Assembly (NCBI GenBank): GCA_029532415.1
Contig: JAQOTA010000037.1
Coordinates: 62,001-126,000 of the forward strand
DNA length: 64,000 bases
Source of the DNA: Marasmius tenuissimus
Lineage: Eukaryota; Basidiomycota; Agaricomycetes; Agaricales; Marasmiaceae
Direction of reading: 5' to 3'
The translations under genes and the position numbers were made by a program. The notes under the pieces were generated by a model. That model had not been told where the DNA came from, did not search any database, and worked only from the letters and a program-made list of their open reading frames with translations. How positions within the stretch are numbered: the stretch's first letter is position 1; every line of letters begins with the position of its first letter. This document shows positions 11,877 through 21,959 of this stretch, in pieces.

Positions 11877-13796
11877 CTCATCCGGTTTGGATGTGGAGGC
11901 GTCCGAAGTAGCCGCAGCACGACCTTTAGCCTGAGAACCGGCCGCAGGTCGCTTCCTACAATCATCTGTCTTGTGTTTTCCGCCACAGAACATGCACAAG
12001 TTGTTCTTCTTCCGACGTTCCTTCTCTTCCGGCTTCAACTTTCCGTCCTTACCAAGATACTGGGCAACCGGGTTTGTGGTATTGGAAGTCTGATTAGACC
12101 CAGAGTTGTTGTTGGCGTTGGACTTGTTGCCGGAAGAGTTGCTGGAAGAGTTGCCGGAACTCTTGTTAGAGCCACCGGAACTACCGGAACCTCCGGAAGA
12201 GTTGTTTGAACGATTTCCGGAGTTGTTGTTGGATCGGGAGTTGGAATTGGAATTGTTGTTGTTGTTGGCGCGCTTCGCCGCTCGGCCCTCTCGTGATTTC
12301 TCCCCTTCGCGTACCCAGTGTGTCCGGTCGTATTCCCGGCACACTACACGCAACTGTTTGAGGGTCGAAGGACGAGCACCAACGTTCGGAAGTAAATCTT
12401 TGATACGCTTTGGCATAGCGCGATAATAGGCATGACGGAGAGCGTTCTCGCCGTAACCAATCTTGGCTGCGAGAGTGTTGAAACGAACCTCGAACTTTCC
12501 GATTTTCTCCCCTTCTCCCATCCGGAGGTTGTCGAACTTGTCTTCGGCTTCCTCTATCGTATCCACCTGTCCGAAGAACATTTCGAGTTCATCGAGGAAT
12601 GCTCGGAGGCTGAACATCCAAGCGGGCGGATCGGAATCGGTTTCATAGGATAGGATTTCGGGTTGGAAATATTCGAGGCACATGCCACGGAGGTAGGAAA
12701 TGATGTAGTGGATTTTATCGGCATCGGTAGGAAAATCGGAGGGACGGTGATTGAAAACGATCATACATGAGACGATGAAGCTCGGAAGTTTGTCGGGTTG
12801 CGTTCCGTCGAAGGTATCAGGTTCCTTGACGTTCCCCTTCTTTTCCGGCTTCTTCCCGAGAAGCTGGGCGATGATTTTGTTGTGCTCAAGCATGGATTGT
12901 ACGAGTGCCATCATATTGAATTGGTAGAGATCGTTTCCGGGACCTCTAGGGAATCCAGGTCCCACACCTCGACCACCGGAAGGTCCCCCGTCAGGAGGCC
13001 CACCATCGGGAGGTCCGGGGGGTCCGGGTGGTCCGGAATCACCGGGTTCGTGATCGGATGCGTCGTCACCTTCCGGCTCCGTATCCGTGTCTCCACCCCT
13101 GTTACTACCTGCTCGGGATCCGCCCCTACTGCCACCTCGAGAGCCCTTGGGTTCCTTGACCTGTTTATGTGGATCGGATCCCTCGGGTAACGCTGTTTCT
13201 GTTGGTCGTTCAGTATCCCGGGGCATAACCGGAGCTGTAACTGGAGGAGTGGATGGTTGTTCTTTGTCAACGGCGGCATCGAAAGTAAAGTCATCAATTA
13301 TCCCCTCATCGGCCTTGTTCTTCCCCTTAGCTGGTTTCGGAGGAGGTTCGTTATGAGCCTTGTCAAGTGCTAGTGCTAGTTTTGCAGGATCAAGCACTCC
13401 TCGAGGATCTTCGATAGTAGCTGGAGAGAAAACTTGACGGGATGGGGGTTTCGGAGGTGGAGGAGGACGACTAGGAGTTTCGGGTACTTTGTCCCCTACA
13501 TAGACTGTTCTGCCGTCCTCAAGTGTCCTGTATTTCGAAGCCATTGTTGTAGGACGTCGGAGCTTGCTAGGCGGAAGTGGTGCGACAGTATTAAGTGTGC
13601 CGATACGTGGAGTTGAATGTACGTCAATTTGATATTCGGAAGCACGGACGCTGCTACCGAAAACCGCTTGTCGTTCTTTACGTCGACCGTAACGGTTGGT
13701 TGAGATGGATTCGGAAGCGGAGATACTTCCTACGAATTGGTTGGGTGGATCTTCGTCGAAGTGTCCAGGGAATTCAGGATTGACTTGTCTGGACAT
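11865..13796 (-). CDS. Gypsy gag (capsid and nucleocapsid)
   Basis: The ORF encodes 643 residues. A Pro-rich, low-complexity N-terminal third (PPGPPGPPDGG repeats near residues 250-275) precedes a Gypsy/retrotrans-gag core (FDGTQPDKLPSFIVSC ... FFGQVDTIEEAEDKF ... RMGEGEKIGKFEVRF, about residues 330-460). A long Asn/Ser/Gly linker follows (about 510-580), then a zinc knuckle CMFCGGKHKTDDC with CX2CX3HX4C spacing, one residue shorter than the usual CX2CX4HX4C. It should form the particle that packages element RNA in the cytoplasm. The start MSRQVNPEF lies 37 bp inside the 5' LTR. The stop codon overlaps the proposed frameshift site. Confidence 0.9.
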   Translation of the reverse strand: MSRQVNPEFPGHFDEDPPNQFVGSISASESISTNRYGRRKERQAVFGSSVRASEYQIDVHSTPRIGTLNTVAPLPPSKLRRPTTMASKYRTLEDGRTVYVGDKVPETPSRPPPPPKPPSRQVFSPATIEDPRGVLDPAKLALALDKAHNEPPPKPAKGKNKADEGIIDDFTFDAAVDKEQPSTPPVTAPVMPRDTERPTETALPEGSDPHKQVKEPKGSRGGSRGGSRAGSNRGGDTDTEPEGDDASDHEPGDSGPPGPPGPPDGGPPDGGPSGGRGVGPGFPRGPGNDLYQFNMMALVQSMLEHNKIIAQLLGKKPEKKGNVKEPDTFDGTQPDKLPSFIVSCMIVFNHRPSDFPTDADKIHYIISYLRGMCLEYFQPEILSYETDSDPPAWMFSLRAFLDELEMFFGQVDTIEEAEDKFDNLRMGEGEKIGKFEVRFNTLAAKIGYGENALRHAYYRAMPKRIKDLLPNVGARPSTLKQLRVVCREYDRTHWVREGEKSREGRAAKRANNNNNSNSNSRSNNNSGNRSNNSSGGSGSSGGSNKSSGNSSSNSSGNKSNANNNSGSNQTSNTTNPVAQYLGKDGKLKPEEKERRKKNNLCMFCGGKHKTDDCRKRPAAGSQAKGRAAATSDASTSKPDEAKK

Positions 13797-13833
13797 TCAG
13801 TAATTTCAACTCAAGGTTCGAGAATTAAAATAC

Positions 13834-14549
13834 TGTTAGGATCGTGCGGATATGACAGCCCGGACGGAGGTCCGAGCGGGAGAGACGAAAGCCGACGTGC
13901 CGGAATGGACTAGTCGGAGCTGGAGAGGTTCCGACGACCGGAAGGCCGAACGGATGGTTGGACAATAGTCGAAGGTTTCGCCAACGACACCGTTGAGTTG
14001 AGTTGTCCTTGACCGGAAGGAAAGGAAAATAAAGATGAAGAGGAGATAGAGATTAAGAGACGGAATGAGACGAAATGAGATAAACGGAAACCAAGTTGAT
14101 TTTAATTCTGAGGAATACAAGTCGTGAAGTATCTAGCTTATATATGTATCGATCTCCGAGACCTCCGAAGGGGTTCCGGAGATCGTAGTACCGATAGTGA
14201 GTCAAGAGCGGGAGAGGAAGTATGTACAGTACGGAATCTGGGACGAAGGGTGAAGTCCCGGAGTCGGAGATGAATCGGATATGAAGTGTCAGAATGGAAT
14301 GTACGGGATGAGTCATGACAGAATGGAAAGCGGAATGTCGGAATGTAGAGTAAACGTACTACTCGGAAATGAATCGGTGTATATGTATCTCCGATCCGTA
14401 AGTACCGGGAACACGACGTTGGAATCCGAAGACATGTTCCGGAAGGGATCGTGAAGGAAGAGAAAACATAAAGTAGATTCCGAGTATCGGAATCTCCGGA
14501 AGGTGAGTGGAAAGCCTTCGGAAACCCCGGAACCGGCATGGATGTAACA
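13834..14549 (-). repeat. Gypsy 5' LTR (plus-strand right copy)
   Basis: This 716-bp copy appears identical to 5756-6471. On the minus strand a TATA-like ATATATAAG occurs near 14140-14148, a plausible promoter for gag-pol. The CCGCC duplication follows at 14550-14554. Confidence 0.95.
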
Positions 14550-14799
14550 CCGCCCCACTATATCCAATCTTGGTGCCTTGAATACCGGGTAATAGTTCAA
14601 TGGTTCAGCCAGAACTCCCACTCGATTCTTTGGTACACCATTCCTTTCTTTCTAGTCCCTTGCCTCCCAGTGCAGTTGAGCACTGTGTTTTGCCACCAGC
14701 ACCAACTATGCCCTTAGTACAGTCAATATCTCCATGTACGAGTATAAGGGAGGTACCTCGACGGTGCAACTCCTTCGATCACTTCTCGATCATTGTTTA

Positions 14800-16105
14800 G
14801 CGCCCAGTGCCTGGTTCGGATCCACGCCTCCGAAGCGCTAATTTCCTAGTTTCCGAAGTAAAATTTCCATTTCAGCGGCCAGTCCAGAGGTCAGTAAAAG
14901 CAAGTGCTAGGTTGTCCCAATTCCTTGCTTACTTTTCCCCGAGCGTACTATGGCACGCTTGCATAACATTGAAGACCACTTTCGCAACTTACTCTATAGT
15001 AAGCCTTTCTACTTTCTAGATTCCGAGGCAGCCTTCTGACTTCCTCTCCAGAGTTGTATAAGCTCTGGTGGTATCCAGAAGATTACTCTGATAAGATCAA
15101 GGAGCGCCGCATCATCCTACCCATTCCACTCGACGCAGAACAAGAAGCTATCCTCGGAATCATCTTCCAGCAGTTCTTCCTCAGTCGCCACAGATCCGTC
15201 TACTGGGGCCACGTGATTCGTTACGACATGATCCAGGACGAAATCTATCTCTGCGAGGACACCTTTGACCACTTCATTCCTCACGACGCCAGGTCTGTCA
15301 TCGACATGGTCGCCGAGTCCATTGCTCGAGTTGGATTCCTCGACTTCAAAACCGCTCGTACTCCTGGAGCCGTCAACGCTTGGATCGACGCCGTCGTCAG
15401 CTGTGCTGAGTGCCCAGCACCTCCGAAGCTTGACTATACCAAGCTCTTGTTCTTCAAGTATTCCCCTGTCATGGGTCGTTGGCTCTCTCGATCCTTTTCT
15501 TTCTATAATCCTATTTTATGCGATCCATTCTATACCGATTATCTAGATCATGAAACCTTCATTGATTCTTATTATCCTGAAGATTCCGACGTAGATAATT
15601 ACTTCGGTTGGGATGAGGTAGCTCTAGCCAATATGGATGACTAGCGTAACCTGTAGTATACCTAGTATACTTGAATCAATCATGCCTCCAAAGCGAGGCC
15701 TCGACCTTATACCAAGCTTCTGAGGCTCGACTTAGTCTCGCTTTCCGACCATCCATGCTTCCGCGGTGACCTCCTCTGTCTATCCCTACTAGTACGGGTC
15801 TTCGTTAAGTCTGATTCTGTTATTCTAATCCTTAGTACGATGCCTCCGAGCCACTGGAGATATTCCCTTGTTATGACTACAGGTCCTAGTCGTGCCTCCG
15901 AAGTGATACTTTCGTCAGTTATACGACTCCTACAGTTTTCAGAGATAAGGAGAGACGCCTCCGAGGCGCTATTCTCTCCTTATGATAGGATCTGAGCCTT
16001 TTACTAGCCGCTCGGGACTCGCTCTAGTACTCATATTACCTAGTCATTTCTTATCTGTTTTATGCTAAAATCGCACAAAACAAGGCTCCGAAGCTGCTTT
16101 TTAAT
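14800..16105. repeat. Right subterminal motif array of the TGTA transposon
   Basis: GCCTCCGAAGC-like motifs recur near 14825, 14850, 15020, 15420, 15685, 15715, 15755, 15842, 15894, 15957 and 16085, on both strands. They mirror the left array, as expected for transposase-binding subterminal repeats. The cluster overlaps the ORF at 15054-15644 only at one or two places. Confidence 0.55.
15054..15644 (+). CDS. Unrecognised 196-codon ORF carried by the DNA transposon
   Basis: The frame is open for 196 codons and ends with TAG at 15642-15644. It begins at TTG (LYKLWWYPEDYSDK) and no ATG lies nearby in frame, so it is probably a 3' exon. A plausible acceptor (CTCCAG) ends at 15050, but I could not find a phase-matched upstream exon. 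The product would be acidic and aromatic-rich, with Trp/Tyr clusters and an acidic tail (DWDEV-like ending in NMDD), and no visible Zn motif, signal peptide or membrane segment. Codon composition looks like real coding sequence. It could be a transposase fragment, captured host sequence or cargo. I do not recognise the family. Confidence 0.5.
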   Translation: MYKLWWYPEDYSDKIKERRIILPIPLDAEQEAILGIIFQQFFLSRHRSVYWGHVIRYDMIQDEIYLCEDTFDHFIPHDARSVIDMVAESIARVGFLDFKTARTPGAVNAWIDAVVSCAECPAPPKLDYTKLLFFKYSPVMGRWLSRSFSFYNPILCDPFYTDYLDHETFIDSYYPEDSDVDNYFGWDEVALANMDD

Positions 16106-16122
16106 AGCAGGCGCTACACCGT

Positions 16123-17649
16123 GACATACTGAAGCTGCCAGCTGAGCAGCAGAGAGAATGGAAGGCCGCTTGCTGCGATGAACTAGAGGCTCTTCGCAAG
16201 CGCAAGGTCTTCGAATTGGTTGACCTACCTAAAGGTCGCAAGGCTGTCAAAAACAGATGGGTGTTTGACGTCAAGTCAGACGGTCGAAAGAAAGCTTGAC
16301 TTGTTGCCAAGGGTTTCTCTCAGGTCGAAGGTGTTGACTTTGATGAGATCTTCTCACCAGTTGTACGGTTTGAAACTGTACGGATGATGCTTGCACTTGC
16401 AGCTCTCAAAAACTGGCACATTCAGGCATTGGATGTGAAGAACGCCTTCCTTTATGGCGAACTTAAGGAAGAGATCTATATGGATCAACCTGAAGGTTTC
16501 AAGGTTAAGGGTCAGGAAGGCAAAGTCTATCGCCTTCGCCGTGCATTATATGGACTGAAGCAAGCCGCTCTTGAGTGGTGGCGTGCCCTCAGCTCGTTCA
16601 TGGAAGTAATGGGCTTCAAACGTCTAACTTCCGATGCAGGTCTCTTCATCTGCAAAGATAGTGAGACTGGTGAAGAATGTATCGCTTTGATCTATGTCGA
16701 CGATGCATTGTTCCTTGGACCCAACCAAGCCTTTGTCGAAAAGAAGAAAGCCGAGTTTATGGCTCGTTGGGAATGCCGTGATCCTGGAGAAGTCAAAGAG
16801 TTCTTGCGCATGCGTATTCGTCGAAAAGGCCGTAAAATCCTTCTTGACCAGACCGAATACTTGAAGAAGGTCTTGAAGCGATTTGGCATGCAGAATGCAA
16901 AAGCAGCAGATACTCCTCTTCCTGCTGGCTATATTCCACAACCCAACGAAGGTCCTGTTGATCCCGAACGTCGCGCTCGATATCAATCAGTGATTGGATC
17001 GCTTCTGTATATCATGCTTGGCACTCGTCCAGATATTGCCTACACTGTTACAAAGCTTTCTCAATTCTCTGCTAATCCATCTGAGGATCACCTGAAGAAG
17101 GTGCTTTATATTTGTTGCTATCTTGCAGGAACTCCAGACTATGCATTGGTCTATGATGGAGCCTCTGATGGAGGTTTATTAGCATTCACTGACTCTGATT
17201 GGGCTGCTGATCCTATCAAACGACGGTCGATCACGGGCTATTTCTTCAAATTGGCAGGTGGCATCTTCTATTGGCAATCACACGCCCAGAAGACTGTTGC
17301 GCTTTCATCCACTGAAGCTGAATACATGGCGCTATCCGACTGTAGTCGTCAAGCTGTGTGGATTCGACAATTACTCTCTGAACTTGGGATTGATATGACT
17401 CCCGTACCCATATGTGGAGATAATCAAGGTTCGATTTTCATCGCCTCTAACCCAGTTCAAGAACGTTGCACCAAACACATTGATATTCGCTATCACTATA
17501 TTCGCGAATGTGTTTCAGACTGTAAGGTCGATCTTTTCTTTATTGACGGTGCCTACAATCCTGCAGACATGTTTACAAAAAATTTGGGACATGTCAAGTT
17601 CTCCGCTTTTAGAGAACATCTTGGACTTGAATTTTATTTGTCCGAATAA
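16123..17649 (+). pseudogene. Copia reverse transcriptase and RNase H, 3' part
   Basis: This continues the polyprotein from 4616. It starts DILKLPAEQQREWKAA, then has RT motifs WVFDVKSDG, DVKNAFLYGELKEEIYMDQPEGF-type fingers/palm and the catalytic YVDD near 16695. RNase H follows with FTDSDWAAD, SSTEAEYMAL and DNQGSIFIA, and the C-terminal TKNL. An in-frame TGA at 16297-16299 falls where relatives usually have Arg (KA-stop-LVAKGFSQ), as expected from CGA to TGA. The remaining frame from 16384 to the TAA at 17649 is intact. Confidence 0.92.
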
Positions 17650-17682
17650 GACGCTTCGTGCTTTACTTGTGCCGCACTTAGC

Positions 17683-17691
17683 GAGGGGGAG
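17683..17691 (+). other. Copia polypurine tract
   Basis: GAGGGGGAG lies directly against the 3' LTR at 17692, the standard position for the plus-strand primer of reverse transcription. Confidence 0.8.
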
Positions 17692-17948
17692 TGTTGAATC
17701 CGGACTCCCAGATATATGGACCGTTGTATCGGGCCGCATCTATGCTTCAATCGTTTCACTATGATCTATGCTATTCCTAGTCACTCCCGTTATAGTAGCT
17801 ACAGCCACACCTGTATAGTATATAAGTAGCTCTGTATCTACATGCAAGATCAGTACTTTACTATTCTCGTTGCTGCCTCTAAGTCTACCTCCAGGTGAGC
17901 TAGTCTGTCCCATGCTGCCACTGCGTGGGCAGGACCTCTGCCTCAACA
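17692..17948 (+). repeat. Copia 3' LTR
   Basis: This 257-bp copy differs from the 5' LTR at one base (A at 17710). It is followed by the CCCCT duplication at 17949-17953. Confidence 0.95.
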
Positions 17949-18059
17949 CCCCTCGCGGTCGTATTCATCCACCATCCACCTGGGGAAGTTGTTAGGCCAA
18001 AAGTGGCCTCCAGGGTTCATGATGTCTCCGCTCGCGGGTGGGTCAGACCCTACAGTTTG
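17949..18059. repeat. Right arm of the Copia target repeat, then a junction
   Basis: From 17949 to about 17996 the sequence continues the repeat begun at 1-357, matching 32949-32990 (CGCxGTCGTATTCAxCCACC). Similarity then ends, and by about 18060 a second repeat copy starts. A recombination breakpoint between tandem copies is the likely reason. Confidence 0.65.
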
Positions 18060-20560
18060 AGAAGGTGGCCTCAGCAATGATTCTTCCGAATGGCCGTTCA
18101 TCACATAGAATATTTGGTAATACTATTAGATTCAAGGTTCGTGCCCTGCTTCGCCTATCCCGAGCCTAGGTGTAAGAGGGTGATTGGGTGAAAGGTATCG
18201 AGCCTAGGAAATCACTACGGGGTGAATCACACGAGATAGACTTTGAGATAGCGGGAGGGTAATGAGTATAAGCCAGCAACAGACGAAAGGAAACATGACA
18301 CACCTTGAGCATTGTACCTAAACCTGCGAGGCCGATAGTCTCGACAACATCCAGGGTGCTCAATCGAGAGCAAGTTTCTTTGAGGGGTTATCGGGTTGGT
18401 TTGACGACGTATAGAACAGCGTTGTGTTCTAGATATGCTCGGTTGGCTGGGTCAACATAGACATGGTTCCCTCGCTCGATCTATCCAACTACGACTTTTG
18501 CCCTTGAACGCGTCCCCAACGTTCCTCGATACTCTAACAGCTCTTGGGTTAGAAGGTACTCTTCACGAATAATCTTGAATCACTTCCTGAGTCTATGACT
18601 GGCGAGGTGGTGAGCGACTTGTTTTGATTGGAAACAGTTGTAGAGGTTTTACTTACCACTCTCATGTACTGGCTTGTCAGGATCGCGGGTGTCATCGTGG
18701 GGAGAAGAGAAGAGTTTGCGCCGTTGAATAAGCGCTCACACACACCTCCATTCCCTTCCCAACCCCAAACGACTCCCCATCATCGGCACCCTCAAACCAC
18801 CCTCAACCTCCCCTCCCAATTCCTCCAAATCCTCCTTCGTCGAGATGTTTTGTCAATTGATCGGCCCGTATCCGCTTTATGGCTGCATCCAGAACCTTCC
18901 CAAATCGTGTTTCCCTTGACGATGCTCGATTTGGATCTGTTGGGTGTCGATGATACCTACATAGGCGGTAGATGAAACTCGAATGTCCCTGGTCGTGAAC
19001 AAGGTCAGCGGACAGAAATTCTACAGAAAACGCAATTAGAGGTATTCATGAGGGGCGCAATTTTGAATCCACTCGAAACCGCAAACAACCCTCGACCCTT
19101 CCACCCTCTCGTCTCGTTCCCAAACTGCTTGCTGGTACCTTGCTCAAGCACAGTCCCACAACCGTCACATCTTCCCACCCGTCGCCTCTCAGATTCAGAA
19201 GAACCATCCGTCAACAACTTGTGTTTCAACGTTCAACCTCCACAGCGAAACGTGTCTCCATCTCTGGACTCTAATTTATCATTTTTACCACGAGATTCCA
19301 AGCACTAGCACGGCTAGCGGTGTACGTTGAACCAGTCGGGGAGGTTGAGCTCTCCCAAGACGCCATTGCCGAGGAAATGCGAGAAGAAAGGACTTGGCTG
19401 TGGACTCCGTGGTAGGGAGTATAGAGGAAATAGTGGAAGTAACAGTTGGCTTGGAGGCGAAGGAAGAGACTCGTCGTAGACCCTCAGCAAGGGTCACAAA
19501 GAAAACTTTCTCTCACGATAGGTACCAACACTCTCAAGTGTCGCCGTGTTGCTAGAGAGTGAGTTGTCTTCTCGTCGAGACCATTTGGGAACGTTCACAG
19601 TTTGGAGCTGCAGGATCGCACAGGAATTTAGCTACTCATTCCGCCGCCAGGCTCGAGGCGATACCCTCGTCGTCTTTTCAGTGTAGTGGCCACGCCAACG
19701 TGGGGTCTTTTCGATGCCTTCCCTACCGATCCACATGCCAAAGTTCCTGCTCTGTCTTCATACACCTCGCAGTTGTGAAGGATAGGTGAACGAAACCACG
19801 CATCTAACCGACACCCTATACATCCTCTCAAACTGACACCGACCCACGAGGACCCGGTGAAGATGTCGATGTCGATGGTGGTACGGAAAACTGTCAGACG
19901 CAAACTGGCACCGCATTACATGAGCTTGCCTACGCCGATGGAAGAACCCGATGCAAATGAGAGGGATTTGGGGCGGCGGTATAGAACAAAGAGGGATTTA
20001 TCATGTGTATGATTGTTGGTGGGTGATCGGGCGGCTTTTGTACGATCTTTCAGCGACTTATTGATGGTTTGCCTACAGGTAAACAAGACTGTTTATGGGG
20101 AGGAATGAACCGTCCCACGAGCTGTTCGACTTTTCCATCACATTTGGTGAGCTTGGATCGCCGTGCAACGTGGTCATCGTCTGCGGTGATTTCGTACCGG
20201 GAGCAAGCTCCAAAGTCGAGCGAAGAAGATTGGCATCTTCCGCTTCTCTCGATCCGCTCCCTCCAACTCGACTTCAGCGACTTTCACGTTGGCCTTTTGT
20301 TCCTGATTCCTGAACCCTCAATCACGCCGACATCATCAATGCGCCAGAATACCCGGAATTCCCTATCAACCCGCTCGTTTTCCCATGTTCCCCTTCTTCA
20401 GTCGCGGACGCCTGCATCAGTTTGGGAGGTCAACACCTGTGCCGATTTAGAATCATAACCCACTGACGGCACCCAGTCATTGCTACTCTCGGGCCTTCGC
20501 ATCTCCGACGACGAGCGGTTACGAGTGGGCCAATCCGTTGGATGTGATTAGGGGGGACGA
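18060..20560. repeat. Repeat segment A, copy 1 (decayed)
   Basis: This segment aligns in the same order with 32190-34600 at what looks like 75-85 percent identity with many small indels. Shared landmarks are GCCGATAGTCTxGACxA near 18335/32455, AAGCGCTCACAC near 18730/32887, a GTTGGGTGTCGATGATACC stretch near 18938/33216, and TGCGGTGATTTCGTACC near 20183/34199. On the minus strand, a short exon-like frame (STLDVVETIGLAGLGTMLK) ends at a GTGTGT donor near 18303. I suspect it derives from the N-terminal exon of an NLR-like gene, but this is weak. No intact gene is visible. Confidence 0.6.
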
Positions 20561-21959
20561 GGTCTGTGCAGCGATGGCTTTGGACGTGCTTGAGTAAGAT
20601 GATTGTTAGCCTTAAGGGGTAGGGTGGGGGGTTTAGGATGACTATACGGCTTGTTCATACCGCCAAGGTGGTTGTGGGTCTGATAGGGTTACCCCCGCCG
20701 TTGTTGTTCACGGTTCTTCCACCATTTTCACGACTACTCTACACTCTGGCATCAGATGTTGCGCCCCCAAACGTATCAATGTCGCCGGCATTCGTGGACT
20801 TCGAGGGGCGGAGGAGGCCAAGTGTCTATTGAGTCGGGTGAATATCATCCTCCTGTCAAGCTCATGTCAAGCTCATTCATTTTCAACTTCAGGACACCAA
20901 CACAGCACGCTTTCCGTGGTCGAAAACTCACCAGCACTGGCCTCTAACCCTCACTTCGAACTCTCAATCTTCAACCTTTGATTGGACGGTGCGTTGCGTG
21001 GAAAGGACGGGTGGATGTTATGAACGAACATGGCATATTCGTTTATTCATTCGAATATGCCCGTGTCGCTACCAATAGCAATACAACGAGCTCTGGGGTC
21101 TTGAGGTATAACCGGGACTACTCCCATCAGAAATTGCGGCACAATTTGTGTACGTGCGAACCTTCAACTCTCCTCTGCCCTTCTTCCCATTGTAGTAGCA
21201 TAGAAGTGTTAAGGTGACTAACGAACAACGAACGAGTGAATACTCATGAGGGGGACAAGAAATGGCAGAGACGCACTCGCGATAGGTAGCCGTGTATTGA
21301 TGACCAACTTCTTAAGAAAGGGAGGGATGGTGGAGGTTTGAGATAGCACAAGGCGCCTCGGGAATGGGGAAAAAGAGCGAGAATTGTTGTGTGAGCTGAA
21401 ATCGACGGTGAAGATACTGCCAGAGGCAGCCGGTACTACTGAAGGTAGCACGATTCGATTTAGAAAGGCTCGCTTGTGGTTGGGTTTTCGGAGTGGCGGA
21501 GGTGAGTGTCAACCGGTACTCAGAAACTCACGATTTTCCTCGACACTTCTTGTGTCCAGTGGCGCTGAGGCAGACGGAAGGTGCGAGGCCAGGACAATTG
21601 CTATTGGTGTCGCCCATATAGCCTCTAAATGACTGCTTCCTACCAGGTAGCGAAAGAGGGCTCATGAAGACGAGGGAACGAGGAACGTATTGGGACCATA
21701 TGCTTTCGCGTCTGAGGACATATTTCGTTTTGTGTTTCACTCAGACGTGCATGTACGTAGTAGGATAACCACGAATGATAACAGTTTGACGATAAGTATG
21801 GATATAATCCAGTCTCCGCATCCAAGACGCTGAGGTAGGTGAATCCTCGGAAGGGTACGGTCGGGGTCGCGCAACGCTACGTACGGTTGATCCAGAGTGG
21901 TTATCCAGAAATACTGGGGATCAATCTGCAAGTGAGGCACACTCTTGCGTAGAACTCAA
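20561..21959. other. No recognisable gene
   Basis: Only short, uncorroborated frames occur here. Parts near 20640-20960 loosely resemble 34690-34990, so the duplicated segment A may extend weakly into this stretch. Nothing else could be supported. Confidence 0.4.

Larger units (their letters stand above)
5756..14549 (-). mobile_element. Ty3/Gypsy chromovirus, minus strand, with an extra antisense gene
   Basis: Two 716-bp direct repeats, identical by eye, bound an 8.8-kb element flanked by CCGCC (5751-5755 and 14550-14554). Reading on the minus strand, gag is at 13796-11865 and pol at 11868-8078 with protease, RT, RNase H, integrase and chromodomain. A separate plus-strand spliced gene fills 6708-7930. 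Immediately inside the 3' LTR the minus strand shows a purine tract (AAGAGGGGGA, within 6472-6485). No TGG-type tRNA primer site follows the 5' LTR at 13833, so the priming mode is unclear. Identical LTRs mark this as the youngest layer of the nest. Confidence 0.95.
4617..16118. mobile_element. DNA transposon with TGTA...TACA ends, split by Gypsy
   Basis: The left end reads TGTAAAGCGCCACTCGCGG and the right end finishes GGCGCTACA, giving short inverted termini (TGTAAAGCGCC against TGTAGCGCC). The flanks share CCGT (4613-4616 and 16119-16122), and excision with one CCGT restores the Copia frame. The Gypsy occupies 5756-14549, so the transposon itself is about 2.7 kb. Both subterminal regions are crowded with GCCTCCGAAGC-like motifs, typical of transposase-binding arrays. 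The TGTNR-type ends with a 4-bp duplication resemble those described for Ginger elements, but no integrase-like transposase is seen, so this copy is probably non-autonomous. A second terminus matching 43 of 45 bases lies at 63956-64000. Confidence 0.85.
358..17948 (+). mobile_element. Ty1/Copia LTR retrotransposon, interrupted by nested insertions
   Basis: Two 257-bp direct repeats with TG...CA ends bound the element, and both are flanked by the same 5 bp, CCCCT (353-357 and 17949-17953). Between them lie a leader, a gag-protease-integrase segment (942-4616) and a reverse transcriptase-RNase H segment (16123-17649), in the order typical of Copia. A DNA transposon at 4617-16118 separates the halves. 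Without it and one CCGT duplication the Copia frame rejoins exactly. LTRs with one difference imply a young insertion, yet the polyprotein has at least two in-frame stops, so this copy is not autonomous now. Confidence 0.95.

Noticed and set aside
14800..16105. CRISPR-like array from the regularly recurring GCCTCCGAAGC motifs
   Set aside because: Spacing is irregular, the motif is short and on both strands, and the genome is eukaryotic. Subterminal transposase-binding repeats explain it.
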